In this document: positions 54,409-63,377 of the stretch, piece by piece
Position numbering within the stretch: position 1 is the stretch's first letter
Layout of the letters: every line of letters begins with the position of its first letter
NCBI GenBank assembly: GCA_963847985.1
Contig: CAWKBS010000004.1
Location: forward strand, 62,001-126,000
Source: JAIBJN01 sp963847985
Lineage (GTDB): Bacteria; Actinomycetota; Thermoleophilia; Gaiellales; Gaiellaceae
DNA length: 64,000 bases
Direction of reading: 5' to 3'
Made by a program: the position numbers and the translations under genes
The notes under the pieces: generated by a model
What the model was told of the DNA's origin: nothing
What the model saw: only the letters and a program-made list of their open reading frames with translations
Databases searched by the model: none

Positions 54409-55664
54409 TCCCTCTCGACGAGAGTGAGGATGGTAGCACAGAGGAGGCGCGCCTCCTCCTCGGTTTCGGCCTCCGCCAGCACCCTGACGACGGGCTCGGT
54501 CCCGGACGGCCGGACGAGGACCCGGCCACGTCCTGCGAGCTCCTGGGAGAGGCGGGCGGCCTCGTCGAGGACGCTTGCAGGAATCTCCTTGCTGCGGGCC
54601 CTGATGTTCTCCTGCACCTGGGGATACCGGGGCATCACCGCGGCGAGGTCGGCGAGCGGGCTGCCCTGCTCGAGAACCGCGCGGCAGAGGAGCAGGCCGG
54701 CGACCAGGCCGTCCCCGCTCACGTGCCCGTCCAGGTTGATGACGTGCCCCGACTGCTCGCCCCCGAGGACGCCGCCCTCGGCCCGCAGGGCCTCGAGCAC
54801 GTAGCGGTCGCCCACGTCGGTGGTGACGACGCGGATTCCTCGCTCGGCCATCAGGCTATGGAAGCCGAGGTTCGTCATGTGGGTCACGGCGACCAGGTCG
54901 ACGCCGAGATGGAGGGCGAGGACTGCGAGGATCTGGTCGCCGTCGACCTCGTTTCCCGCCGCGTCGACGGCGAGCATGCGGTCGCCGTCCCCGTCGAAGG
55001 CGACGCCGAGCTGGGCGCCTTCCTCGGGGACGAGACGGGAGAGGAGCCGCAGGTCGGTCGCCCCGCAGCCCTCGTTGATGTTGGCGCCGTCCGGCGTGTC
55101 GCCGATCACCGACACCGAGGCGCCGAGCCGCTCGAAAGCGGTCGGGCCGACCTCGGACATGGCGCCGTTGGCGCAGTCGAGCACGACGCGCAGGCCGTCG
55201 AGCGGCGCGCCGAAGCGCTCGCAGACGAGATCGACGTAGCGTGCCGGGAGCCCCAGGGCCTCCTGCACCTGGCCCGCGGGAACCGGCTCGCTATCGAGCA
55301 GCGCCTCCACCGCCTCCTCCTCCGCGTCCTCGAGCTTCCAGCCGCCGCGGAAGAACTTGATCCCGTTGTACTCGGCGGGATTGTGGGACGCGGACACGAC
55401 CGCGCCGGCGTCACCCGCCAGCAGCGCGACCGCCGGCGTCGGGAGCACGCCTCCGAGGAGGACATCCGATCCGCCGGTCGTCAGGCCCGCGGCCAACGCC
55501 CGCTCCAGCGCGGGCCCCGAGGCCCGCGTGTCGCGGCCGACGAGCGTCTCGCCCCCGCCGCTCCACCGTCCGAACGCCCGGCCCAGCCGCTCGACGAGCT
55601 CCTCCGTCAGGTCCGCGCCGACGACGCCCCGGACCCCGTCGGTCCCGAACAATCGCCTGGACAC
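54399..55664 (-). CDS. glmM: phosphoglucosamine mutase
   Basis: A 421-residue enzyme interconverting glucosamine-6-phosphate and -1-phosphate. It begins RLFGTDGVRGVVG. The phosphoserine is Ser93 in VVSASHNPAEYNG. The metal loop is VAFDGDGDRMLAVD, the sugar loop GGEQSGHVI, and the phosphate loop RPSGTEPVVRVLAEA. It lies 4 bp from the rpsI stop, upstream of glmS, so two consecutive steps of UDP-GlcNAc synthesis share the ribosomal-protein transcript. Confidence 0.95.
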   Translation of the reverse strand: MSRRLFGTDGVRGVVGADLTEELVERLGRAFGRWSGGGETLVGRDTRASGPALERALAAGLTTGGSDVLLGGVLPTPAVALLAGDAGAVVSASHNPAEYNGIKFFRGGWKLEDAEEEAVEALLDSEPVPAGQVQEALGLPARYVDLVCERFGAPLDGLRVVLDCANGAMSEVGPTAFERLGASVSVIGDTPDGANINEGCGATDLRLLSRLVPEEGAQLGVAFDGDGDRMLAVDAAGNEVDGDQILAVLALHLGVDLVAVTHMTNLGFHSLMAERGIRVVTTDVGDRYVLEALRAEGGVLGGEQSGHVINLDGHVSGDGLVAGLLLCRAVLEQGSPLADLAAVMPRYPQVQENIRARSKEIPASVLDEAARLSQELAGRGRVLVRPSGTEPVVRVLAEAETEEEARLLCATILTLVERELG

Positions 55665-55668
55665 TGGC

Positions 55669-56064
55669 CTAGCGCTTCGAGAACTGCGGCGCCTTGCGGG
55701 CCTTGTGGAGCCCGGCCTTCTTGCGCTCGACGATGCGAGCGTCGCGCGTGAGGAAGCCCTCGCGCTTCAAGATGCCGCGGAGCTCCGGGTCGGCCTCGAC
55801 CAGCGCCCGGGCGATCCCGTGGCGAAGCGCGCCCGCCTGGCCGCTGGGCCCGCCGCCGTTGATCCGGGCGCGGATGTCGAAGCGCCCCTCGACACCGGCT
55901 ACCTTGAGCGGCGCAGTCGCGGTCGTCTGCAGCGCCTCGCGCGGGAAGTAGGCCTCGAGCGTGCGCCCGTTGATCCACGTTCCGCCGTCGCCGGGGCGAA
56001 GGATGACGCGCGCCACGGAGGTCTTGCGCTTGCCGGTCCCCCGGTACTGGGCGATCTCAGTCAT
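55669..56064 (-). CDS. rpsI: 30S ribosomal protein S9
   Basis: A 131-residue basic protein of the small ribosomal subunit head. YRGTGKRKTSVARVILRPGDG at the start and the universal C-terminal ARKAPQFSKR (the tail reaches the P-site tRNA) identify it. ATG at 56064 overlaps the rplM stop by 8 bp (ATGACTGA), showing translational coupling within the conserved L13-S9 pair. Confidence 0.97.
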   Translation of the reverse strand: MTEIAQYRGTGKRKTSVARVILRPGDGGTWINGRTLEAYFPREALQTTATAPLKVAGVEGRFDIRARINGGGPSGQAGALRHGIARALVEADPELRGILKREGFLTRDARIVERKKAGLHKARKAPQFSKR

Positions 56065-56494
56065 CCAGCGGGAGGGGCTGAGGGTTCTGGGCCTCGTGCG
56101 GATGCGCCGGCCCCGCGTAGACCTTGAGCTTCGTGATCTGCCGCCGGGCAAGCCGGTTGCGCGGAAGCATGCCCTTGACCGCCTTGCGGATGACCTCCGT
56201 CGGGCGCCGCTCGAGCTGCTCGGCGAGCGTCCGCGAGCGCAGGCCGCCCGGATAGCCGGAGTGGCGGTAGTAGAGCTTCTGCTGGAGCTTGTTGCCGGTC
56301 ACCCCGATCTTCTCCGCGTTGATCACGACGACGAAGTCGCCGGTGTCGATGTGCGGGGTGTACTGCGGCTTGCGCTTGCCGCGGAGCGTGTCAGCGATCC
56401 GCGTCGCGAGACGCCCGAGAGTCTGCCCCTCGGCATCGACGACGTACCAGCGCTGCTCGATCTCTTTCGGCTTGGCGGAATAAGTCTTCATCAC
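56057..56494 (-). CDS. rplM: 50S ribosomal protein L13
   Basis: A 145-residue large-subunit protein. KTYSAKPKEIEQRWYVVDAEGQTLGRLAT, then GDFVVVINAEKIGVTGNKLQQKLYYRHSGYPGG and AVKGMLPRNRLARRQITKLKVYAGPAHPHEAQ are diagnostic. Two adjacent Met codons open the frame. It is first in the rplM-rpsI-glmM-glmS run, with a 58-bp gap from the upstream MFS gene stop. Confidence 0.97.
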   Translation of the reverse strand: MMKTYSAKPKEIEQRWYVVDAEGQTLGRLATRIADTLRGKRKPQYTPHIDTGDFVVVINAEKIGVTGNKLQQKLYYRHSGYPGGLRSRTLAEQLERRPTEVIRKAVKGMLPRNRLARRQITKLKVYAGPAHPHEAQNPQPLPLDD

Positions 56495-56552
56495 ACAGAA
56501 AATCGGCGGACCAGGCGTCCGCCGAGCGCGGATTCTAGCAAGCGTTGCAAGA

Positions 56553-57797
56553 TCAGTCCGCGGTGGAGGGGCTCGGCTCGACGGGTCGGCCGAACCCGCG
56601 GCGCCCGATCCAGACTGCCGGGACGACCACGAGGACGGTCGCGCCGATCGCCAGCGCAGCCACGCCGATCGCGGTCAGCGCGTAGCCGCCGAGGAGCGCC
56701 AGACTCGCTCCGGTCATCCCCGAGAGCAGGTCGTTGAAGCCGAGCAGCTTCCCCCGCTCCCACGGCATCGTGCAGTCCGCGAGCTGCGCGGTGGCGGCGA
56801 CGAAGGAGAGGTTCCACCCCAGGCCCAGGCCGAAGAGCGCGAGCGCCGTCGCCGGCACGCTCTCGATCCACAGCAGGCTGATGGAGGAGGCGGCCATGAG
56901 CGACAGGCCGCCGACGAGCGCGGGCGGCCTCCCGATCCGGTCGATCAGGTCGCCGACGAAGAGGACGAGCGCGTACATCCCCAGGACGTGGGCGCCGATG
57001 ATGGGGAAGACGGCCACGGCCGAATGGTGATGGTGGTCGACGACGACCGCTCCCGTCAGCGTCATGACCCCGACCATGACGCCGAAGCTCGCCTGGGCGG
57101 CGAAAATCGACGGGATCACGCCGGGACGGCGCAGCAGCTCGCGCAGGGGCGCAGGCGGGCGCGGCTCCGCGGCGGGCGTGCCGACCGCCAGCAGCTCCGC
57201 GATGCGCTTGGGGTCCGGCCGCACGAAGAGCACCAGTGCGAGCCCGACGAGCATGAAGCACGAGCCCACCAGCCAGAGGAGGGCAAGCGAGTCGCCGTCG
57301 AGCTCGCGGCCGGAGAGAAGAGGGCTGAAGACGGCGGGCCCCAGGATCGCCCCGAACACCGCGCCGAAGAGGACGAGCGCGATCCCGCGCGCACGCCGCT
57401 CGGGCGGATACATGTCGCCGGCGGCGGCGCGGGCGAGCAGCGAGGTTCCACTGGCCATGCCCACGAGGACGAGGCCGAGGAAGACCGGGACCGGGGACTC
57501 GAGCGCGCTCCCGAGCGCAGCGAGGCCGCCGCCGGCGGCACCGAGACAGAATCCAGTCGCCAGCACCGGCACGCGCCCGAACCGGTCCATCGCGCGTCCG
57601 GCGGGCAGCGCTGCGAGGGCGCCCGAGGCGAGGACGATCGCCGGCCCGAGGCCGAGCAGTCCCCTCACGCCGGTGACGAGGACGAACGTCAGCGAGGCGA
57701 CCGCCGCCGAGAGCTGGAGCATTCCGGAGTTGGCCGCGAGCGACGCCGACAGGAGCGCCGTGTTGCGCTTGATCGGGAGATCGGCGGGCGTCGTCAT
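56553..57797 (-). CDS. MFS transporter with tetra-histidine loop
   Basis: A 414-residue 12-helix facilitator. The motif A-like loop AGRAMDRFGRVPVLATGF follows helix 2; the middle loop (RPDPKRIAELLAVGTPAAEPRPP) is cytoplasmic. The loop TGAVVVDHHHHSAVAVFP after helix 7 carries four consecutive His and could bind metal. The substrate is unknown. ATG overlaps the uracil-DNA glycosylase stop (ATGA), so the two are coupled. Confidence 0.83.
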   Translation of the reverse strand: MTTPADLPIKRNTALLSASLAANSGMLQLSAAVASLTFVLVTGVRGLLGLGPAIVLASGALAALPAGRAMDRFGRVPVLATGFCLGAAGGGLAALGSALESPVPVFLGLVLVGMASGTSLLARAAAGDMYPPERRARGIALVLFGAVFGAILGPAVFSPLLSGRELDGDSLALLWLVGSCFMLVGLALVLFVRPDPKRIAELLAVGTPAAEPRPPAPLRELLRRPGVIPSIFAAQASFGVMVGVMTLTGAVVVDHHHHSAVAVFPIIGAHVLGMYALVLFVGDLIDRIGRPPALVGGLSLMAASSISLLWIESVPATALALFGLGLGWNLSFVAATAQLADCTMPWERGKLLGFNDLLSGMTGASLALLGGYALTAIGVAALAIGATVLVVVPAVWIGRRGFGRPVEPSPSTAD

Positions 57798-58333
57798 GCC
57801 GACGAAGCGTAGTCCAGGAGAGCACCCCTGAAGCCCGCCGCGCCGCCGTGACTCGGGTGGCGCACGTAGGTGCCGCCGACGGCTGCGTGGGCGACGCGGC
57901 CGACGGCCAGCACGCGGCGTCCGCAGGTCAGCTCGCGGAGAAACTCCGCGGAGGCCACTACCTCGCGCACGGTGGGACGGCGGTTGCTCTCGGGTCGCCC
58001 CGGAAGGTGTGGATGCGTCGGCACGGCGTTCCAGAGGAGGACGTCCTCGGTGAGCCCCAGCTCGGCCAGAACGCGGTGGACGATCGTGGCGGAGGCCTCA
58101 CCGGGCGGCTCGCCGGTGAGCTGACGCTCCGAGGTGAAGGGGATGCCGCTCCGGCGGGCGCCGCGGTAGCCGGCCGCCTCGCCCACAAGCAGGAGCCGCG
58201 CGTCGCGTCGCTCCTCGAGGTAGCGGGCCAGTCGCTCCCGCCGGACCGCCGCGCCGTTGCCCTCGCGGTAGAAGTTCCAGGTCGTCCCGATCTGCGCCGC
58301 CGCGAGGTCGCGTACGAAGAGGTCGGCTCTCAC
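57794..58333 (-). CDS. uracil-DNA glycosylase superfamily protein
   Basis: A 179-residue protein of the UDG fold. LLLVGEAAGYRGARRSGIPFTSE is motif-1-like (GExPG replaced by GEAAG). The middle has VLLWNAVPTHPH and RRVLAVGRVAHAAVG. The late RHPSHGGAAGF is the His motif (HPS). The divergent GEAAG suggests the mycobacterial-type or family 6/HMUDGX-like branch rather than family 1; substrate range is uncertain. It is the first gene of the UDG-MFS unit and divergent from the next MFS gene by 23 bp. Confidence 0.75.
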   Translation of the reverse strand: MRADLFVRDLAAAQIGTTWNFYREGNGAAVRRERLARYLEERRDARLLLVGEAAGYRGARRSGIPFTSERQLTGEPPGEASATIVHRVLAELGLTEDVLLWNAVPTHPHLPGRPESNRRPTVREVVASAEFLRELTCGRRVLAVGRVAHAAVGGTYVRHPSHGGAAGFRGALLDYASSA

Positions 58334-58356
58334 GGAGCCGCGTAGCCTACTCCCGC

Positions 58357-59481
58357 GTGCGCCGGATCACCTTCCCGCTCTACGTCGGTGGCTTCCTCGG
58401 CCCGTTCGGCGGCGCGATGCTGGTGGCGCTCATCCCCAACGTCGCCGACGGCCTGGACGCCTCGGTCACCCAGGTCGCCGCCGCCATCACCGCCTACATG
58501 GTTCCGTTCGCTCTCCTGCAGCTCGTGTCCGGGACGGTGGCAGAGCGACTGGGCCCGCGGCGGGTCGTGCGCGGCGGGTACGTCGCCTTCGGGCTCGCGG
58601 CGCTCGCCTGCGCGATGGCGCCGGATATCTGGCTGTTCCTGGGCGCGCGGGCGGCGATGGGCTCAGCGAACGCGTTCCTCTCCCCCATCCTCCTGGCCGC
58701 GCTCTCCGAGCTTGCAGCGCCGGAGGTGCTCGGCCGCACCGTCGGGACCTTCGCGGCGGCGCAGACCGCCGGGCTCATGCTCGCACCGATCCTCGGCGGC
58801 CTGCTCGGCGAGATCTCCTGGCGGCTCGCCTTCGTGCTCGTCGCCGTGGTCGCGGGCGTCCTGGCGCTCCCGCAGCAGACGCTCGGCCCAGCGGCGCGCC
58901 CGGCCCCGGGCCGGCGCGCCTCGCTGCGGGCCCTCCTCAACCGCTGGATCGCTCTGCTGGCCACGCAGGCGGCGCTCGGATACCTCGGTTTTACCGCCAT
59001 CGGCTTCGTCCTGGTGCTCGTCGGCGCCGACGAGTTCGGGCTCGGATCGGGAGCGCGCGGCCTCCTCATCGCCGGCTACGGCATCGGCGGGATTCTCCTC
59101 GGCCGCTACGCGGGCACGGTCGTCGACCGGGCGGGGCGGCCGGCCACCGCGCTCGCCGGCGCGGTCGCGTGCACGGCCGGCGTGATCGGCCTGGTGCTCG
59201 TCCCGAGCGCCTGGGCGCTGGGGCTCGTCTTCTTCGGGATCGGCTGCGCGTCGACGTTCGTCTGGGCCGGCCTGAACACGATCGCGGTCGAGTCGTTCCC
59301 GGAGAACCGGGCCGGCGCCACCTCGGCCTACAGCGCGTTCAAGTTCGCGGGCGTGGCCGTGGCGCCGCTCATCTACGTGCCGCTCTTCCACGTGGACACG
59401 CGCCTGCCCTTCGTCCTCGCCGCCGCCTTCTCGGCGCTTCTCGCGGTGTCCATCCTGCCCTGGTTCAGGCGGTACGCGTGA
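58357..59481 (+). CDS. MFS transporter
   Basis: A 374-residue, 12-helix facilitator, somewhat short. LPLYVGG-like start FPLYVGGFLGPFGGAMLVALIPNVADGL, then LVSGTVAERLGPRRVVRGGYVAFGL (motif A region), and TVVDRAGRPATALAGAVA in the second half. The substrate is unknown. Its TGA overlaps the GTG start of the acylphosphatase gene. Confidence 0.83.
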   Translation: MRRITFPLYVGGFLGPFGGAMLVALIPNVADGLDASVTQVAAAITAYMVPFALLQLVSGTVAERLGPRRVVRGGYVAFGLAALACAMAPDIWLFLGARAAMGSANAFLSPILLAALSELAAPEVLGRTVGTFAAAQTAGLMLAPILGGLLGEISWRLAFVLVAVVAGVLALPQQTLGPAARPAPGRRASLRALLNRWIALLATQAALGYLGFTAIGFVLVLVGADEFGLGSGARGLLIAGYGIGGILLGRYAGTVVDRAGRPATALAGAVACTAGVIGLVLVPSAWALGLVFFGIGCASTFVWAGLNTIAVESFPENRAGATSAYSAFKFAGVAVAPLIYVPLFHVDTRLPFVLAAAFSALLAVSILPWFRRYA

Positions 59482-59740
59482 GGCGCCGCGTGGTCGTCCA
59501 CGGCCGCGTCCAGGGCGTCTTCTTCCGGGAGACGACCCGGCGCCGCGCCAGGAGCTCGGTGTCGCCGGCTGGGTGCGGAACACCTGGGAGGGCACGGTCG
59601 AGGCCGTGTTCGAGGGCCCGTCGGAGGCAGTGGAGCGACTGGTCGCCTTCGCCCACCGCGGACCGGACTCGGCCAGGGTGGAGCGCGTCGAGGTGTTCGA
59701 GGAGGACGACGAAGGCCTGGCCGGCTTCGGCATCCGCTGA
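59478..59740 (+). CDS. acyP: acylphosphatase (one frameshift)
   Basis: About 87 residues. From GTG 59478 the frame reads RRVVVHGRVQGVFFRETTRRRA, with the GRVQGV-FFR phosphate loop and active Arg. Near 59550 one base is missing (restoring a C in CGCGCCAGGAG would mend it). The next frame then gives QELGVAGWVRNTWEGTVEAVFEG (catalytic Asn in RNT) and ends GLAGFGIR, the typical end. It hydrolyses acyl phosphates. Confidence 0.82.
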
Positions 59741-59791
59741 GCGGAACCTCCGCGCGCCTGCGGGTGTACCAGCCGTGAAAGGAGTGATCGC

Positions 59792-60346
59792 ATGAAGCGA
59801 ATCCTGATCGCAGTGATTCTCGTGGGCGCGCTCGTCCAGGCGGGCGCCGCGAGTGCGGGGTGCATGGCCACCGTCGGCCTCGCTCCCCCTCCTGCCGGCA
59901 TCGCCGCCGGCACGACCTGGACGGCGGAGCTGACCGTTCTCCAGCACGGGCAAAACGCCCTCCCCAACGCAAGCACGGCCCGGCCCGAGCTCACCATCGT
60001 GAACACGGGGACCGGCGAGCGGAAGACGTTCGTCGCCCGGCCGACCGGCGACCCGGAGGTCTTCGCCGCCCAGGTCGTCTTCCCGGCGGGCGGAAACTGG
60101 CGCTACGAGGTCTTCGACGGCTTCACGAGCGACGGGACGCAACCCGTCCCCTGCGCGCGAACGCATACCTTCGCGGCCGTCACCATCGGCGGACCGGCCG
60201 GCGGCTCCACGCCGCCGCCCTCCTCCGGCGAGGGCGCCGGCTTCCCGGTCGCCCCGGCCGTGGGCGGAACGCTGGCCGTCCTGGCAGCGCTCGCGCTGTC
60301 GGTGGCGCTCCTGCGCCGCCGACGCGGGGAGGTCGCGACGGGCTAG
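59792..60346 (+). CDS. secreted protein with Ig-like domain and C-terminal membrane anchor
   Basis: A 184-residue protein: signal peptide (MKRILIAVILVGALVQAGAASAG), a beta-sandwich of about 100 residues (TTWTAELTVLQHGQNALPNAS, GGNWRYEVFDGF), a Gly/Ser/Pro linker, and a C-terminal helix (LAVLAALALSVALLRRRRG) with a basic stop-transfer tail. The beta domain resembles YtkA/FixH-like copper-locus domains, but no metal site is evident. GAAAGGAGTG upstream of ATG 59792 is a good ribosome site. The tail overlaps the convergent MFS gene by 4 bp. Confidence 0.7.
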   Translation: MKRILIAVILVGALVQAGAASAGCMATVGLAPPPAGIAAGTTWTAELTVLQHGQNALPNASTARPELTIVNTGTGERKTFVARPTGDPEVFAAQVVFPAGGNWRYEVFDGFTSDGTQPVPCARTHTFAAVTIGGPAGGSTPPPSSGEGAGFPVAPAVGGTLAVLAALALSVALLRRRRGEVATG

Positions 60347-61494
60347 GCCGGGACGCGGCGCATCAGGCCTGCTCCGGCGAGCGGCAGCGTCGCCGCGAGC
60401 GCGAAGGCGACGCCCCAGGAGGTGGACTCGACGAGCAGGGCGAAGAGGGGCGGCGCGACGCCCGAGGCGACGGCAAGGGCCGTCTGCTGAAAGCCGAGCG
60501 CCGCCCCAGCACGTTCACGGCCGGCCAGCTCGGCCGTGGCCGTGAACGACAGGCCGTTCCAGGCCTGGGAGATCGCGCCCGCGACGAGGAACGCGGGGAG
60601 CAGGACGACCAGAGGCGCCGTGGTCAGGGCCGCACTCACCGCCAGCGTTATCGACAGCGCGAAGGCGATCTTCACGAGCGGCCCGATCCGCGTCCCGACC
60701 CGGTCCGACCAGCGCCCCGCCGCGATTCGCAGGGCGGCGCCGGCGAACTGCATCCCCGCGAAGATCCCGGCGGCGGCCCCGGTCGAGAGCCCGCGCGCGC
60801 CGTGGAGGAAGAGGACGGTGAACGCCATCACGCTGATCTGCGCGACGACGATCAGCCCGCTGCCCACGGCGAGGCGCCAGAGGCGAGAGTCCCGCAGCGG
60901 ATTCGTCACGTCGCCCAGCGGGTGCGCCTCGTCGGGCGGCGCCTCGCGCAACCCGATGAGCCCGGCGAGCGCGGTGACCAGGCACGCGGCGGCGAGGACG
61001 AGCAGGCCCGCCTGCGTGCCTCCGGCCGCCGCGATCGGCGGCAACGCCAGCGCCGCCGCAGCGCCGCCGAGCGGCAGGGCCGTCTGCCGGATGCCCAGGG
61101 CGAGCCCGCGCTGCGAGGGCTCGAACCAGCTCATCACGGCGCGGCCGCTGGCCGCGTTCACGCTGGCACCGGCACCCCCGGCGAAGACGAGCAGGAGGAC
61201 GAGCGGCACGTACTCGGTCGTGAACGCGGCTGCGGCGACCGCCATGCTCGCCAGCGTGAGCCCACCCGCGAGGACGCGACGCTCGCCCACGCGGTCGGAG
61301 AGCAGCCCCCACGGGAGGAGGGTCACGACGGAGCCGAGGCTGAAGGCGGCGAGCACGACCCCGACCTGCGTCAGCGACAGGCCGTATTCGTCCCGGAGCT
61401 GCGGCGCCAGCACCGGAATCCCCAGGAAGACGGCCGAGTAGCTCCACTGAGCGGCCGTGCCGAGCGCGAGAATCGTCCAGCGGTAGCGACTCAC
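60343..61494 (-). CDS. MFS transporter (CynX/NimT-like fold)
   Basis: A 383-residue facilitator with twelve helices. It begins RWTILALGTAAQWSYSAVFLGIPVLAPQLRDEYGLSLTQ, has WGLLSDRVGERRVLAGGLTL (motif A) and a second-half AAGRWSDRVGTRIG. It resembles anion/organic acid permeases of the NNP-like and CynX groups. The substrate is unknown. A 146-bp region without genes separates it from the zinc-ribbon gene. Confidence 0.82.
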   Translation of the reverse strand: MSRYRWTILALGTAAQWSYSAVFLGIPVLAPQLRDEYGLSLTQVGVVLAAFSLGSVVTLLPWGLLSDRVGERRVLAGGLTLASMAVAAAAFTTEYVPLVLLLVFAGGAGASVNAASGRAVMSWFEPSQRGLALGIRQTALPLGGAAAALALPPIAAAGGTQAGLLVLAAACLVTALAGLIGLREAPPDEAHPLGDVTNPLRDSRLWRLAVGSGLIVVAQISVMAFTVLFLHGARGLSTGAAAGIFAGMQFAGAALRIAAGRWSDRVGTRIGPLVKIAFALSITLAVSAALTTAPLVVLLPAFLVAGAISQAWNGLSFTATAELAGRERAGAALGFQQTALAVASGVAPPLFALLVESTSWGVAFALAATLPLAGAGLMRRVPA

Positions 61495-61647
61495 GCGGCG
61501 AGGCTATCCACCGCCGCCGCTCGGCAGCATTTCGACACACATTCGGCACGATCGGGCACACACACGCGCGCTTTTCGGCGTTAGGCTCGAAAGCGGGTGG
61601 TGGGTCGGGGTGCCCCTAGAGTTAAAGGCGCGAAACCGGCGCCCGAC

Positions 61648-61800
61648 CTAGCTGCAGCAGCCCTGCTTGTAGCGACAGCGGAGGCAGTGCCAGCTCGCCT
61701 TCGTCCACGTCATCTCGGCGCCGCACCGCGGACACGTCGCCTCGGCCTCCGCCTCGTCGGCGGGAAGCCGGCACGCCGCCGCCTGCGGCTCCGCGCTCAC
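61648..61800 (-). CDS. small zinc-ribbon protein
   Basis: A 50-residue protein from GTG 61800, overlapping the guaA stop by 4 bp (GTGA). Two cysteine pairs, TCPRCGAEM and HCLRCRYKQGC, form a zinc ribbon of about 18 residues. Nothing else is recognisable; the short length and the coupling suggest an RNA- or protein-binding accessory for purine metabolism. It is a conserved-looking small protein easily missed in annotation. Confidence 0.65.
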   Translation of the reverse strand: MSAEPQAAACRLPADEAEAEATCPRCGAEMTWTKASWHCLRCRYKQGCCS

Positions 61801-63377
61801 TCCCACTCGATCGTGGCCGGCGGTTTCGACGAGAGGTCGAGGGCAACACGGTTGACCGCCGGGATCTCGTTGATGATCCGAGTCGAGATCGTCTCGAGGA
61901 GCTCGTACGGGAGGCGCGCCCAGTCGGCGGTCATGGCGTCCTCCGAGGTGACCGCGCGGATGACGATCGGATAGGCGTACGTCCGCTCGTCGCCCTGGAC
62001 GCCGACCGAGCGGATCGCGGGCAGCACGGCGAAGCACTGCCACAGCTCGCGGTAGAGGCCGGCGCGGCGCACCTCCTCGAGCAGGATCGCATCCGCCTCG
62101 CGCAGGGTCGCCAGCCGCTCCTCGGTGACGTCGCCGATGATCCGGATGGCGAGCCCCGGCCCCGGGAACGGGTGGCGCCAGACCATCTCCTCCGGCAGCC
62201 CAAGCTCCTCGCCGACGCGGCGCACCTCGTCCTTGAAGAGCATCCGCAGCGGCTCGACGAGCTCGAGGTCCATCACCTCGGGGAGCCCGCCAACGTTGTG
62301 GTGGGACTTGATCGTCGCCGCGACGCCGTCGCCGGCACCGCCCGACTCGATCACGTCCGAGTAGAGGGTGCCCTGGACGAGGAAACGGACGTCGCCGAGC
62401 GTGCGCGCCTCCTCTTCGAAGACCCTGATGAACTCCTCGCCGATCGCCTTGCGCTTCTCCTCGGGATCCGTCACGCCCGCGAGCCGCGCGAGGAAACGCT
62501 CGCGCGCGTCGACGTGCAGAAGGGGAACGTGAAAGTGCCTGCCGAACGTCTCCACGACCTGCGCCGCCTCGTCCTTGCGCAGGAGGCCGTGGTCGACGAA
62601 CACGCAGGTGAGCTGCTCGCCGACCGCCTTGTGGACGAGGAGCGCCGCCACTGCGGAGTCGACCCCGCCGGACAGGCCGCAGAGCACCCGCTCGCGGCCC
62701 ACCTGCGCCCGGATGCGAGCCACCTCCTCTTCGATGACCGCGGCCGCCGTCCACGCGGGCGGCGCGTCCGCGACGCGGTAGAGGAAGTTCTTCAGGATCT
62801 CGGTGCCGTGCTCCGTGTGGAGCACCTCCGGGTGGAACTGGATGCCGTAGAGCCCGCGGCCGGGATCCTCGAAGGCGGCGATCGGCGTCGTCCGCGACGA
62901 GGCCGTGACGGTCGCGCCGGCCGGCGGCGCCGTCACCGAGTCGCCGTGGCTCATCCACCCGACCTGCTCCGCCGGGAGGCCGCCAAAGAGACCGCTGTCG
63001 GGCTCGACTCGCACCTCGGCCCGCCCGAACTCGGCGCCGCCGGTGCGCTCCACGCTGCCGCCCAGGTCACGCGCCATCAGCTGCATGCCGTAGCAGATGC
63101 CGAGCACGGGGACTCCCAGTTCGAAGATGCCCGGGTCGGCGTCCGGCGCTCCCTCGGCGTACACCGAGGCGGGCCCGCCCGAGAGCACGAGCGCCAGGGG
63201 CCTCCGCGCGGCGATGGCCGCCGGCGGGGTGGTGTGGTGGACGAGCTCCGAGTAGACGCGGCACTCGCGCACCCGCCGGGCGATCAGCTGCGAGTACTGG
63301 CCGCCGAAGTCGACGACGAGGACGGGGCGCTCTTCGGGTACGGGCTCGGGGACCGGGAGCTGGACGACTTCTCCCAC
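61797..63377 (-). CDS. guaA: GMP synthase (glutamine-hydrolysing)
   Basis: A 526-residue enzyme amidating XMP to GMP. The class I glutaminase domain has VLSGGPASVY, VLGICYGMQLMA (catalytic Cys) and the later GIQFHPEVLHTEHG. The ATP-pyrophosphatase domain has GLSGGVDSAVAALLVHKAVG. The dimerisation domain ends ALDLSSKPPATIEWE. GTG 63377 follows a strong GGAGGAG, so the ATG further upstream (63440) is not used. Confidence 0.95.
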   Translation of the reverse strand: MGEVVQLPVPEPVPEERPVLVVDFGGQYSQLIARRVRECRVYSELVHHTTPPAAIAARRPLALVLSGGPASVYAEGAPDADPGIFELGVPVLGICYGMQLMARDLGGSVERTGGAEFGRAEVRVEPDSGLFGGLPAEQVGWMSHGDSVTAPPAGATVTASSRTTPIAAFEDPGRGLYGIQFHPEVLHTEHGTEILKNFLYRVADAPPAWTAAAVIEEEVARIRAQVGRERVLCGLSGGVDSAVAALLVHKAVGEQLTCVFVDHGLLRKDEAAQVVETFGRHFHVPLLHVDARERFLARLAGVTDPEEKRKAIGEEFIRVFEEEARTLGDVRFLVQGTLYSDVIESGGAGDGVAATIKSHHNVGGLPEVMDLELVEPLRMLFKDEVRRVGEELGLPEEMVWRHPFPGPGLAIRIIGDVTEERLATLREADAILLEEVRRAGLYRELWQCFAVLPAIRSVGVQGDERTYAYPIVIRAVTSEDAMTADWARLPYELLETISTRIINEIPAVNRVALDLSSKPPATIEWE

